Assembly: GCA_019455245.1 (NCBI GenBank)
Contig: JACFMR010000017.1
Span: forward strand, 32,384-96,383
Direction of reading: 5' to 3'
Length of the DNA: 64,000 nucleotides
Source: Opitutaceae bacterium
GTDB lineage: Bacteria > Verrucomicrobiota > Verrucomicrobiia > Opitutales > Opitutaceae
This document shows, one piece after another, positions 8,529 through 16,690 of this stretch (position 1 is its first letter; each line of letters starts with the position of its first letter). A program made the position numbers and the translations under genes. The notes below the pieces were generated by a model, which had not been told where the DNA came from, did no database searches, and saw nothing but the letters and a program-made list of their open reading frames with translations.

Positions 8529-9455
8529 TTACTGTGCCTGCACGTTGACCGGGATGGTCACCTCGCCGGTGTCGTAGCCCTTCAGGTAGAGGCTGCCTTG
8601 GCCCGGTTTACCGCCCTGCACGCTGATCGTGATGGTGTTTTGCCCGGCGGGCACGACGACCTCGGGCATGATCACACTTTCGGGGACATCGGTGGTGACA
8701 TCCAGCAGCAAACCGCCGGCCGGGGCCGCATTGGCCACGGTGAAGGTGAGGGTCTGCATTTCACCCGAGCGCAGATTTAGTTCGGTGGGGGCGACACTCA
8801 GGGCGCTGGCGTCGATGCGGAAGGTGCCGACCGGCGAATTGCCCGAGACGCCGCCGAGCATCACTTCATAATTGCGGCCCGGGGAAAGGGCGGGGACGAA
8901 AAAGCTGAGCGAGGTGGGCGACTCGTAAACGGTGCGCACGGGCATCTGGTCGAAATAGATGACATCCTGCGGGCTGAAGCCGCGGCCGAGGATGCTGATG
9001 TGTGCGCCGACCGGCCCGCGATTGGTCTCGAGGGAGAGCACATAGCGGCTGGCCACCGAGACGCGGTTGATCTCGGAATAGGCCTCGCGCGTTTCGGTGC
9101 GCTCGGCGTAGGCGAGCTCGTATTCCACGAGGAAATAGTAGGCGAACTCGGTGCGGCCGGGCGGCAGCCGGTAGTCGTATTCGAAGATGCCTTCGCCCAT
9201 GGAGCTCTTGGCCATGGCGACATTCTGGCCGTCGATCACGATGTGCGGTTTCACGCTGCCGGGCACCACCGAGGAGGGACCCTTGGTGGCAACGCGAAGG
9301 GTGAGGGTGTAGATTTGCGAGGGATTTTCCGGCAGGGTGGCCGGGGTGAGATTGGTCAAGGTGACCGCGTCGCAGCCGGTCAGCAGCGCCACGCCGAGCA
9401 GCGTGCCGATCCAGAAGAAAATTTTCCTCGTGAGGGTGAGGCGGGAGTTTTGCAT
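8529..9455 (-). CDS. Lipoprotein with IPT/TIG-like domain
   Basis: 308 residues. The signal peptide ends in the lipobox LLTGC (lipidated Cys28), so the protein is membrane anchored. The N-terminal part looks like a beta-sandwich (VKPHIVIDGQNVAM ... FEYDYRLPPGRTEFAYYF). The middle carries GPVGAHISILGRGFSPQDVI, the signature of an IPT/TIG immunoglobulin-like domain, and the C-terminal 90 residues form another beta-rich repeat. No catalytic motif is present. It is probably a cell-surface or periplasmic adhesive or structural lipoprotein; the role is inferred. It is divergent from hemW across only 40 bases and ends in its own terminator. Confidence 0.75.
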   Translation of the reverse strand: MQNSRLTLTRKIFFWIGTLLGVALLTGCDAVTLTNLTPATLPENPSQIYTLTLRVATKGPSSVVPGSVKPHIVIDGQNVAMAKSSMGEGIFEYDYRLPPGRTEFAYYFLVEYELAYAERTETREAYSEINRVSVASRYVLSLETNRGPVGAHISILGRGFSPQDVIYFDQMPVRTVYESPTSLSFFVPALSPGRNYEVMLGGVSGNSPVGTFRIDASALSVAPTELNLRSGEMQTLTFTVANAAPAGGLLLDVTTDVPESVIMPEVVVPAGQNTITISVQGGKPGQGSLYLKGYDTGEVTIPVNVQAQ

Positions 9456-9495
9456 TGGTTTTCGGTTAAAACCGGTCAGTTAGAGGTCGTTAATA
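9456..9495. promoter_or_regulatory. 40-base divergent promoter region with an inverted repeat
   Basis: The gap between the minus-strand lipoprotein gene and hemW is only 40 bases yet must hold promoters for both. It is AT-rich and contains CGGTT-AA-AACCG (9463-9474), nested with GGTTTT/AAAACC (9457-9473). It could be an operator or overlapping promoters. I cannot assign -35/-10 boxes with confidence. Confidence 0.4.
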
Positions 9496-10680
9496 ATGAG
9501 CGACTTTGTGTCAGCGCAAGCCAAAGCTGCTCCGGCGGACCCGCTGGGGTTGTATGTGCATGTGCCGTTTTGTGCATCGACCTGCGATTTCTGCGCATTT
9601 TATCAGGTGAAGCCGACCGCGGATGGTGTGGGGAGGTTCCTGCAAGGCATGGAGATGGAGGCGGAATTGGTGTCATGGCCACGGCCGGTCACCACGATGT
9701 TCTGGGGCGGAGGCACGCCCGGTTTGCTGCCGCCGAAAGACCTGCGCCAGTTGGGTGAGCGGATGCTCGCGCGTTGCGGCGGCCAACCCGAAGAGTGGAC
9801 GGTGGAAATGGCGCCCGCGTGTGTGACCGAGGCGCGGCTGGCGGTCTTGAAGGAGTTGGGGGTCAACCGCATTTCGATGGGCGCGCAGAGTTTTCAACCG
9901 GCCCTGCTCGATGCCCTTGGCCGACTGCACACCAAGGAACAGATACTGCGGGCGTATGACCGCGTGCGTGCGGCGGGTTTTGCGAACGTGAACCTCGACC
10001 TGATGTTCGCCCTGCCGGGCCAGACCGAAGCGGAATGGGAAGCCGATGTGCAGGCGGCGGTGGCGCTGGCCCCGGATCACCTGTCCACCTACTGCCTGAC
10101 CTTTGAGGAGGACACCGCGCTTTGGGTGAAGCTGTCGCAGGGTCGCGTGAAACTCGATCCTGAGCACGAAGCGAAGCTCTACGAGTCCACCTGGCAGCAG
10201 CTGGCTGCGGCGGGTTATCACCAATACGAGGTGGCGAACTTTGCGCGTCCGGGCCACGCGTGCCGGCACAACCTCAATACCTGGCACATGCACGAGTGGA
10301 TCGGGCTCGGTCCTTCGGCGGCATCGCAACACGCCGGCTGGCGCGGCGCGAATGTGTCCGACCTTGACCGCTGGCTGGATCATCTGGCCGCCGGCCGGCG
10401 GGTGACGGAGGACCGGCTGGTGCTGAGCCCGCGCCAACTCGCGGAGGACGCGCTGATTTTCGGTCTGCGCATGAACGCCGGGGTGGATCTGGCGCATTGG
10501 CGGGCGCGGGCACCGGATGCGCCGTGGTCGGAAATCGAGGCCTTGGCGGCAAAACTGGCCGCCGATGGACTGGCGCTGCGCGAAGGGCGTCAGCTGCGAC
10601 TCACCATGCGCGGGCGATTGCTCGCGGATGCGGTTGGGCTGGAAATCATGGCCGCGTTTGCCGAACCTGCCGCGGTCTGA
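9496..10680 (+). CDS. hemW: HemW-type radical SAM protein (coproporphyrinogen III oxidase-like)
   Basis: 394 residues. The radical SAM cluster motif is C26-x3-C30-x2-C33 in HVPFCASTCDFCAFY. The glycine-rich SAM region FWGGGTPGLL follows, then GVNRISMGAQSFQPALLDALGR and NVNLDLMFALPGQT, all HemN/HemW hallmarks. The length and CxxxCDFC spacing fit HemW, a haem chaperone, better than true HemN. The downstream lipoprotein gene overlaps its stop (TGATG), suggesting co-transcription. Confidence 0.88.
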   Translation: MSDFVSAQAKAAPADPLGLYVHVPFCASTCDFCAFYQVKPTADGVGRFLQGMEMEAELVSWPRPVTTMFWGGGTPGLLPPKDLRQLGERMLARCGGQPEEWTVEMAPACVTEARLAVLKELGVNRISMGAQSFQPALLDALGRLHTKEQILRAYDRVRAAGFANVNLDLMFALPGQTEAEWEADVQAAVALAPDHLSTYCLTFEEDTALWVKLSQGRVKLDPEHEAKLYESTWQQLAAAGYHQYEVANFARPGHACRHNLNTWHMHEWIGLGPSAASQHAGWRGANVSDLDRWLDHLAAGRRVTEDRLVLSPRQLAEDALIFGLRMNAGVDLAHWRARAPDAPWSEIEALAAKLAADGLALREGRQLRLTMRGRLLADAVGLEIMAAFAEPAAV

Positions 10681-11180
10681 TGCCACGAATCAACCACGTG
10701 TTTTTCTGTTTTCTGCTCGGCGGCACCCTGCTGCTGGCTGGTTGCCAGCATCGCCGGGCGCCGGAGCCACCCACGGCGGTGGCGAGATTTTTGATTGAAA
10801 CCGAGGCCGACAGTGCGGCCGTGGTCGTGACCCTGCCCGCCAGCGGGGTGCGGGTGCGGACCGCGGCGAAACCGGTGATCACGGAGTTTGACCTGGCCGG
10901 CGTGGCGGAAGTGCAGGTGGATCTCGGCCGGTGTTTGTTGTTCCAACTCACCCCGGCCGCCACCCGCGATCTCTACCGGTTGTCGGCCCAAAATCTGGGC
11001 CGCCGGCTGGTGCTGGTGATCAACGGTCGGGCGCTTGGGGTGCGGGTGCTCGACCGGCCCTTGGAGGCGGATGCGCTCTTCATTTTTCTGGAGGTGCCGG
11101 ACAACGAATTGAAAACCATGGTGGAAGATTTGAACCGCACGACGGCGTGGCTGCAGCAGGAGGCGGCGCGCAGGGGATGA
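10680..11180 (+). CDS. Hypothetical lipoprotein, SecD P1-head-like fold suspected
   Basis: 166 residues from the ATG at 10680, overlapping the hemW stop. The signal peptide ends in LLLAGC (lipidated Cys22). The rest is soluble: LVLVINGRALGVRVLDRP followed by ADALFIFLEVP resembles the small alpha/beta P1-head subdomain of SecD, where a similar strand with a bound-ligand loop occurs. This is a resemblance by eye only. No catalytic residues stand out. It is translationally coupled (ATGA) to the M23 peptidase gene, so it may assist that enzyme at the envelope. Confidence 0.6.
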   Translation: MPRINHVFFCFLLGGTLLLAGCQHRRAPEPPTAVARFLIETEADSAAVVVTLPASGVRVRTAAKPVITEFDLAGVAEVQVDLGRCLLFQLTPAATRDLYRLSAQNLGRRLVLVINGRALGVRVLDRPLEADALFIFLEVPDNELKTMVEDLNRTTAWLQQEAARRG

Positions 11181-12187
11181 AACGCTGGCTGACATGTCTG
11201 GTCGCGCTGCTGGTCGGGTTGACCGCCCGGGCGCAGCGTATTGAGGTGGACTGGCCGACCCCGAGCACGGCGTTTGCCGAGGGGCGGCCGATTGCGGAAT
11301 TTTTGCAGCATGCGGGCACGGGCGATCCCATGGCCGGTGCATTTGGCTGTGTGCGCAGCAACGGCCGGCAGTTTCACGAGGGCATCGACATCCAGCCGGT
11401 GTCGCGCGACCGGCGCGGCGAGGCGACGGACCCGGTCTTTGCCGCGCTTGACGGCGTGGTCAGTCATGTGAGCACGGTGCCCGGGCACAGCAGTTACGGG
11501 CGTTATGTGGTGCTGGAGCATCCCGGTGTGGAACCGGCGGTCTACACGCTGTACGCGCACCTCGCCCACATCGCCCCGCAGATCCGCGCGGGCACAAAGG
11601 TGCGGCGCGGGCAGACGCTCGGGGTCATGGGCCGCAGCGCGTCCGGCTATGCCATCCCGAAGGACCGGGCGCACCTGCACTTTGAGATCGGCCTGCGGCT
11701 CACGAACGATTTTCAGCGCTGGTACGATGGCCGCAAGTTCGGCAGCAAAAACGAGCACGGGCGGTACAACGGCTACAACCTGATGGGATTTGATCCGCTG
11801 GATTTTTTCCGGGAACACCGGGCGGGACGGGCGGATGGTTTTTCGGATTACATCGCCCGCATGCCGACGGTGGTGACGGCGCGCATCGCCACGGGCCGGG
11901 TGCCGGATTTCGTGCGACGTTACCCGGCGTTGGTGATCCCGCATCCGCCCATGCTCATCGCGGGCTGGGAAATCTCGTTCAACGCGACCGGTCTGCCTTT
12001 CAGCTGGAAGGCGCTGCCTGCCTCTGAGGTGCAGGGGATGCGGCCGAACGAGATCCGCATCGTGCACGTGGATGCTGCGGAGGAGAAGAGCCATCGCTGC
12101 AAGCATCTCGCTCTCCAGCGTCGCGGCCGTTGGGAACCGGGGGCGGATCTGGAGACCGTGCTGCAGCTGTTGTTCGGGTTGCGCTGA
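11177..12187 (+). CDS. Secreted M23-family metallopeptidase
   Basis: 336 residues. A signal peptide (MKRWLTCLVALLVGLTARA) precedes a LytM/M23 domain. The zinc ligands are visible as His67 and Asp71 in FHEGIDIQP and His168 in AHLHFEI, with His128 in YAHLAHIAP as the catalytic partner. The conserved VFAALDGVVSHVS and TLGVMGRSASGYA segments confirm the fold. M23 enzymes cut peptidoglycan cross-links, or act as regulators when degenerate; here all ligands are present. The C-terminal 150 residues form an extra region with no recognised domain. The start codon overlaps the upstream lipoprotein stop. Confidence 0.88.
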   Translation: MKRWLTCLVALLVGLTARAQRIEVDWPTPSTAFAEGRPIAEFLQHAGTGDPMAGAFGCVRSNGRQFHEGIDIQPVSRDRRGEATDPVFAALDGVVSHVSTVPGHSSYGRYVVLEHPGVEPAVYTLYAHLAHIAPQIRAGTKVRRGQTLGVMGRSASGYAIPKDRAHLHFEIGLRLTNDFQRWYDGRKFGSKNEHGRYNGYNLMGFDPLDFFREHRAGRADGFSDYIARMPTVVTARIATGRVPDFVRRYPALVIPHPPMLIAGWEISFNATGLPFSWKALPASEVQGMRPNEIRIVHVDAAEEKSHRCKHLALQRRGRWEPGADLETVLQLLFGLR

Positions 12188-12222
12188 GGCGGACTCGGGG
12201 TTGCCCGGGCGTCAGGTGCGCT

Positions 12223-12591
12223 TCAGGCCTGTGATTTCAATGCCTCCAGCACGCCGATGAATCCGGGGTGCTGCTTGAGGGTTTCCAGATCGGGATCCTG
12301 CAGCATCCAGTCGGCGTCCTTGTAACCCAGCTCGACCGCGCGCCGCAGCGTCTGCAACGCCTCGCGGTGGCGCTTGGAGAGAGCGAGGCTGCACGCGAGA
12401 TTGTAGTGCGCGGTGGAGTTGTCCGGCAGCAGTTTGACCAGTTTGCGGTCCATGCGGAGTCCGTCCGCTATCCGGCCGTGCTTGGTGTAAAGTCCGCCGA
12501 GGATTTCGATGACCTCGGTGTAGTCGGGCGCCCGGCGGAGCACCGACTCGAAAAACCGCATCTCGAACTGGGGATCCGAAGTCTTGGCCAT
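12223..12591 (-). CDS. Small TPR-repeat protein
   Basis: 122 residues from the ATG at 12591 (MAKTSDPQFEMRFF). It holds about two and a half tetratricopeptide units: EVIEILGGLYTKHGRIADGLRM..., NSTAHYNLACSLALSKRHREA and ALQTLRRAVELGYKDADWML. The ending ETLKQHPGFIGVLEAL is common in TPR proteins of unknown function (residue clash motif DPDLExL). It starts 8 bases past the fur-family stop, so the two are likely co-transcribed. A role as a scaffold is only inferred. Confidence 0.72.
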   Translation of the reverse strand: MAKTSDPQFEMRFFESVLRRAPDYTEVIEILGGLYTKHGRIADGLRMDRKLVKLLPDNSTAHYNLACSLALSKRHREALQTLRRAVELGYKDADWMLQDPDLETLKQHPGFIGVLEALKSQA

Positions 12592-12599
12592 GGGCGGAA

Positions 12600-13061
12600 T
12601 CAGCCGCGGCGCGGGCAGGAGCCGGTCCGGCGGTATTCGTCGCAATGCGCGCTGACCTGCAGGCGTTGGGAGACGGGGGTCAGGCCGAGTTTCGATGATA
12701 CCGTGCTGCCGTACCATTCCATGAAAGGGGCGCTGATCTCGAAGATCTTGTCGCAATCGATGCAAACGACCTGGGCGACCTGGGTGTTGTTGCCCGCGAT
12801 GGGGAGGTAGAATTTTTCGCCGCTGCCGATGTCGACCTCGCGGAGCAGGGCGCTCTCGGTCATGATGGGCAGGGTGCGGTAAACGGTGGCGCGCGAAACG
12901 GAATCGTCGATCGCCCGCGCGTAATCGAGCAGCTGCTCGGCGGTGAAATGCTCCTTGCGGCCGAACGCGGCGTCAAAGATCGCCAGCCGCTGGTTGGTCA
13001 CGCGCAGGCCCTTCTGGGAAAGGAACCGGCGGAATTTCTCTCGGGAGGCGGCGATGCTCAC
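12600..13061 (-). CDS. Fur-family transcriptional regulator
   Basis: About 153 residues from a GTG at 13061. The N-terminal winged helix reads [20 protein letters not shown] and [26 protein letters not shown], with the recognition helix [12 protein letters not shown] typical of Fur, Zur and PerR. The dimerisation domain has only one CxxC (CIDCDKIFE) and a late His-Cys ([13 protein letters not shown]), so metal selectivity cannot be read. I chose the GTG because the family core starts there and a good promoter lies immediately upstream; an ATG at 13205 would collide with that promoter and the priA start. It is divergent from priA. Confidence 0.85.
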   Translation of the reverse strand: MSIAASREKFRRFLSQKGLRVTNQRLAIFDAAFGRKEHFTAEQLLDYARAIDDSVSRATVYRTLPIMTESALLREVDIGSGEKFYLPIAGNNTQVAQVVCIDCDKIFEISAPFMEWYGSTVSSKLGLTPVSQRLQVSAHCDEYRRTGSCPRRG

Positions 13062-13068
13062 GGGTTTG

Positions 13069-13097
13069 AATGTCGGCAGCGTGCATGGGCCTGTCAA
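13069..13097 (-). promoter_or_regulatory. Sigma-70-type promoter of the Fur-family gene
   Basis: On the minus strand a perfect -35 TTGACA (13092-13097) is separated by exactly 17 bases from GACATT (13069-13074), a plausible -10. Only seven bases (13062-13068) follow before the GTG start at 13061, so transcription would begin about at the start codon, giving a leaderless or near-leaderless mRNA. No Shine-Dalgarno sequence is present, consistent with this. Confidence 0.6.
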
Positions 13098-13211
13098 CCC
13101 GTTCGTGCCGCGGGCGGACTGCGCGTATTTTGCGGTGGGTTGCGGTCGGGAAACCGGACCTTCGCTTGCTTCGGGTTTGCCTCGACGGGTTGAGCGCGTC
13201 GTCATCCCGGC

Positions 13212-15449
13212 ATGATCGTCGGGGTTCATCCGCTGGCCGGCTTTGACAAGCTGCTGCACTACCGTGTGCCGGGGCACCTGGAAAACCAGGTGCAAACCGG
13301 TTCATTGGTGCGGGTGCCCGTGCTCAACCGGCTGCATCTCGGCGTGGTGGGCGAGATCGGAGCGCCCAAGGATTTTCCGATCGACCGGCTGAAAAACGTC
13401 GCGCAGGTCGTGTATCCTTTCCCGGCCATGCCGCCGGACCTGCTGCAGCTGGCGCGCTGGATGGCGGTGTATTATGCCGCCTCGCTGGACGGCATCATCG
13501 AGGCGATGATCCCGGTGGCGGTGCGCAAAGGCGCGGGCATCAAGGAGGAAAAGCTGCTGAGCGTGACGCGGACAGCAACGCCGGACGAACTGGCGGCGCT
13601 GGAGAAACGCGCGCCGCAGCAGGCGCGGCTTTATCGTTTTCTGGCGCAGCAATTCACCCCGCAGCAGAAACGGCTGGTGCTTTCGCGTCTCGGCCTGACC
13701 GCCGCGGTGGTCGCGGCTCTGGTGCGGCGCGGCCTGGTGCAGGAGCGCAATCGGCGCGTGATCCGCGATGCCTATGCCGAGGACTGGGCGCGCGGCGAAT
13801 TGGTGGCGGCCAAACCACCGCGGCTCAACGAGGAGCAACAGACGGCGGTCAACGCGCTCACGGCGCAAATCGCGACGGAGAAATTCGGGGTGACGCTGCT
13901 GCATGGCGTGACCGGCTCGGGCAAGACCGAGGTTTACCTGCACGCGATCGACACCGTGCTTCAGGCCGGCGGCGGGGTGATTTTTCTCGTGCCCGAAGTG
14001 GCCCTGACGCCGCAGACCGTGGCGCGTCTGCGTTCGCGGTTGGAAGCGATCGCGCCCGATCACAAGTGCGTGGTCTGGCACAGCCATCTCAGCGAGGGCG
14101 AACGGCTGGACGGCTGGCTGGCGCTGGCGGCGGGCGAGGCCCGCGTGGTCGTGGGGGCGCGCTCCGCGGTGTTCGCGCCGGTGCAAAATCTCCGGCTGAT
14201 CGTGGTCGATGAGGAGCACGAGCCGGCCTACAAACAGGACGAAACCCCGCGCTATCACGGGCGCGACGTGGCGGTTTATCGCGCGCGGTTGAACCACGCG
14301 CACTGCCTGCTCGGCTCGGCCACGCCCTCGCTGGAAAGTTACGCCAACGCGCAGGCGGGCAAATACCGGCTGGCCGAATTGCGGCAGCGCGTGGATGCGC
14401 GCAAACTGCCGCACATCGACGTCGTGGACATGCGGGTGGAAGTGATGCGTTCGCGCGGGTTGACGACCTTGTCCGGCTTGCTGGTGCGGGCGCTGCAGGA
14501 CCGTTTTGAAAAGCGGGAGCAGGCCATCCTCTTTATCAATCGCCGCGGCTATTCCTCGTCGATGCTGTGCACGGAATGCGGTCACGTGGAGGAATGCACG
14601 CACTGCAGCATCGCGATGACGTATCACCGCAGCGACGAGGTGTTGCGCTGCCACCTGTGCGGCGACCAGCGTCGCGCGCCGTTGGTCTGCCCCAAATGCC
14701 GGTCGCCGAAGATCCGCTGGCGGGGCCTGGGCACCCAGCGGGTGGAGGAAGCCGTGCGCCGCGTGCTGCCGCGGGCGCGCATCGAGCGCATGGATACCGA
14801 CACGATGAGCCGCAAAAACCGGTTCCGGGAAATTCTGGGCGAGTTTCGCGCCGGCAAGGTCGACGTGCTGGTCGGCACGCAGATGATCGGCAAAGGGTTG
14901 GATTTCCCGAACGTGACGCTGGTGGGGTTGGTCGATGCCGACATCTCCATGCACATCCCGGATTTCCGCGCCAACGAACGCACGTTTCAGCTGCTGGTGC
15001 AGGTGGCCGGACGCGCGGGCCGCGGAGACCGGGCGGGCGAGGTGGTGGTGCAGACCTTCACCCCGCAGGCGGAGGCCATCCAGTTTTCACGGCATGCGGA
15101 TTACGCCGGTTTCAGCGCCGCCGAGCTGAAGCTGCGCAAGGATTTCCATTACCCGCCTTACCGGCATCTGATTCACCACCTGTTCCGCGGGCCGAATCCG
15201 GAGAAGCTGCAGTTCTTTGCCGAGCAATGGGCGCGCTTGGTGGAGAAGGAGCTGGGCGCGCAGGTGGAACTGCGCGGACCGACGCCGTCGCCGATCGAGA
15301 AGATCAAGGACGAATACCGCTGGCAGCTGTGGTATTTCACCATGAACGTCTCCAAGACGATTCCGCGGCTGTCGCGTTTGCGGGCGGATTTCAAATGGCC
15401 GGACGACATCACGCAGGTGTTGGATGTCGACCCGGTGAACCTGGGGTAA
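13212..15449 (+). CDS. priA: Primosomal protein N' (replication restart helicase PriA)
   Basis: 745 residues, normal for PriA. An N-terminal 3'BD domain ([18 protein letters not shown]) is followed by the helicase core: Walker A GVTGSGKT at 232-239 and Walker [11 protein letters not shown] (DEEH 333-336). Eight zinc-binding cysteines lie between the helicase lobes (453, 456, 462, 465, 480, 483, 493, 496). Later motifs are [17 protein letters not shown] and [15 protein letters not shown]. PriA reloads the replisome at collapsed forks. It is divergent from the Fur-family gene across about 150 bases. Confidence 0.97.
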   Translation: MIVGVHPLAGFDKLLHYRVPGHLENQVQTGSLVRVPVLNRLHLGVVGEIGAPKDFPIDRLKNVAQVVYPFPAMPPDLLQLARWMAVYYAASLDGIIEAMIPVAVRKGAGIKEEKLLSVTRTATPDELAALEKRAPQQARLYRFLAQQFTPQQKRLVLSRLGLTAAVVAALVRRGLVQERNRRVIRDAYAEDWARGELVAAKPPRLNEEQQTAVNALTAQIATEKFGVTLLHGVTGSGKTEVYLHAIDTVLQAGGGVIFLVPEVALTPQTVARLRSRLEAIAPDHKCVVWHSHLSEGERLDGWLALAAGEARVVVGARSAVFAPVQNLRLIVVDEEHEPAYKQDETPRYHGRDVAVYRARLNHAHCLLGSATPSLESYANAQAGKYRLAELRQRVDARKLPHIDVVDMRVEVMRSRGLTTLSGLLVRALQDRFEKREQAILFINRRGYSSSMLCTECGHVEECTHCSIAMTYHRSDEVLRCHLCGDQRRAPLVCPKCRSPKIRWRGLGTQRVEEAVRRVLPRARIERMDTDTMSRKNRFREILGEFRAGKVDVLVGTQMIGKGLDFPNVTLVGLVDADISMHIPDFRANERTFQLLVQVAGRAGRGDRAGEVVVQTFTPQAEAIQFSRHADYAGFSAAELKLRKDFHYPPYRHLIHHLFRGPNPEKLQFFAEQWARLVEKELGAQVELRGPTPSPIEKIKDEYRWQLWYFTMNVSKTIPRLSRLRADFKWPDDITQVLDVDPVNLG

Positions 15450-15458
15450 GGGGGGCGG

Positions 15459-15506
15459 CGAGGTGTAGGACGCGACCTTGGTCGCACCTCGGCAGCACCA
15501 AGGTGC
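15459..15506. repeat. Two adjacent G+C-rich hairpins between convergent genes
   Basis: GCGACC-TT-GGTCGC (15472-15485) is nested inside an outer GAGGTG/CACCTC pairing. It is followed by GCACC-AA-GGTGC (15495-15506). Both lie between the stops of priA and the sialidase-like gene. There is no T run, so it is not a canonical terminator, though it may stop transcription or protect 3' ends. Similar GCGAC...GTCGC and GGTGTAG words recur at 18160-18240. Confidence 0.45.
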
Positions 15507-15533
15507 AGCCCTGCAAAACCGTCCTGCGAATTG

Positions 15534-16628
15534 TCACCTGCCCGGCACGGACCAGCGCGTGGCGTAGATACCGACCTTGTGCCGGTGAATGTCGGCGGGA
15601 TCGAAGGCGGGTTTTTGGTAATAGACCGTGAGGATCTCGCCCGGACCGGTTTCGATCGAGGCCGGGTAGCCCAGATCGTGGTTGCCGTTGTCATCGCGCA
15701 ACACGATTTCGCCGGTCACATCCCAAGTGATGCCGTCCTCACTGAGCGCGGCCCGTTCGCCGAACGGTGCGCGGCGGTAGCCGTAGGAGCAGAGGGTGCG
15801 GCCGTCCTGCAGCACGGTGAGATGCGGCGGAAAACCCAGCAGCGGGGTGCGGAAGGGTTTGGCCCACGTGAGCCCGTTGTCATCCGAATAGCTTTCCCAG
15901 AGATGGAGATCCTCCCGGCGGTCATCATACTGGATGGCGGTATAACGCAGCATCAGCAGAACGCGGCCGGAGGGCAGCTGCACCACATGCGGCTCGCCGA
16001 TGTGGTGGGTGGCGGGCGAGGGATTGGGCACGACCGCGACGCGCGTCCATGGGCCTTGGGGATCGCCGGCGGTGTGAATGCTGACGTCACCCTTGTCCTC
16101 GCGATAGCCCGCGACCAGCAGGGTGCCGTTTTGCAGGGCGATGCCGCCGTGCACGCTGTCCGGTCCGCGGCTCGGCGCCGACCAGGTGTGGCCATGGTCC
16201 GAGGAGACAATCACCCAGCCGCCATGACGGTGGGATTGCGCCTGATAGGCCGGTTGGTCCACCATGTTGACCCACTTCGCGATGATCTCGGGCGGATACG
16301 CCTCAAAGGGCAGGCAGGTGAATTGTTCGGCTTTCCAGCAGGTGGACCAGACATGCATCGCAATGCGTCCGTCGGGCAGAATGGTGAGGCCACACTCGCG
16401 ATCATCAATGGGCGTGTCGTAGGCCACGACCGGTCCGGTCCAGGTGGCGCCATGGTCGGACGACCGCATGGTGACGACCTGGCCGTCGGGATACATGTGG
16501 TGATCGGTGCGAATGAAGGCCAGCAGCAGGTCGCCGTTCTGCGCCCGAACGAGCGCCGGCCACGCACAGTAGTGATCCGGATGCTGATAAATGGTCTGAT
16601 GGCCGTGGATGCGGGCAGGGGTGGTCAT
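15534..16628 (-). CDS. Sialidase/BNR-repeat family protein
   Basis: 364 residues from the ATG at 16628. It carries at least three Asp-box (BNR) repeats of the S-x-D-x-G-x-T-W type: SSDHGATW, SSDHGHTW and SDDNGLTW. The N-terminal WPALVRAQNGDLLLAFIRT is the typical first blade, whose arginine binds carboxylate in true sialidases. There is no signal peptide. Similar proteins in polysaccharide-degrading bacteria act on sialic acid or other sugars, or only share the six-blade propeller. The specific substrate is not decidable. It is divergent from mpl (62-base gap). Confidence 0.8.
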   Translation of the reverse strand: MTTPARIHGHQTIYQHPDHYCAWPALVRAQNGDLLLAFIRTDHHMYPDGQVVTMRSSDHGATWTGPVVAYDTPIDDRECGLTILPDGRIAMHVWSTCWKAEQFTCLPFEAYPPEIIAKWVNMVDQPAYQAQSHRHGGWVIVSSDHGHTWSAPSRGPDSVHGGIALQNGTLLVAGYREDKGDVSIHTAGDPQGPWTRVAVVPNPSPATHHIGEPHVVQLPSGRVLLMLRYTAIQYDDRREDLHLWESYSDDNGLTWAKPFRTPLLGFPPHLTVLQDGRTLCSYGYRRAPFGERAALSEDGITWDVTGEIVLRDDNGNHDLGYPASIETGPGEILTVYYQKPAFDPADIHRHKVGIYATRWSVPGR

Positions 16629-16690
16629 GGGGTGAGGGGAGTCGGGACTCGCCAAAGGGAGCGAAATCGTGAGCATGCCGGACGGGCAAT

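Noticed and set aside
13061..13205. ATG start at 13205 for the Fur-family gene
   Set aside because: It would overlap the promoter and lie 6 bases from the priA start; the extra 48 residues resemble no Fur protein. The GTG at 13061 fits the domain edge.
15459..15506. Rho-independent terminator of priA
   Set aside because: The hairpin is strong but no T run follows on either strand.
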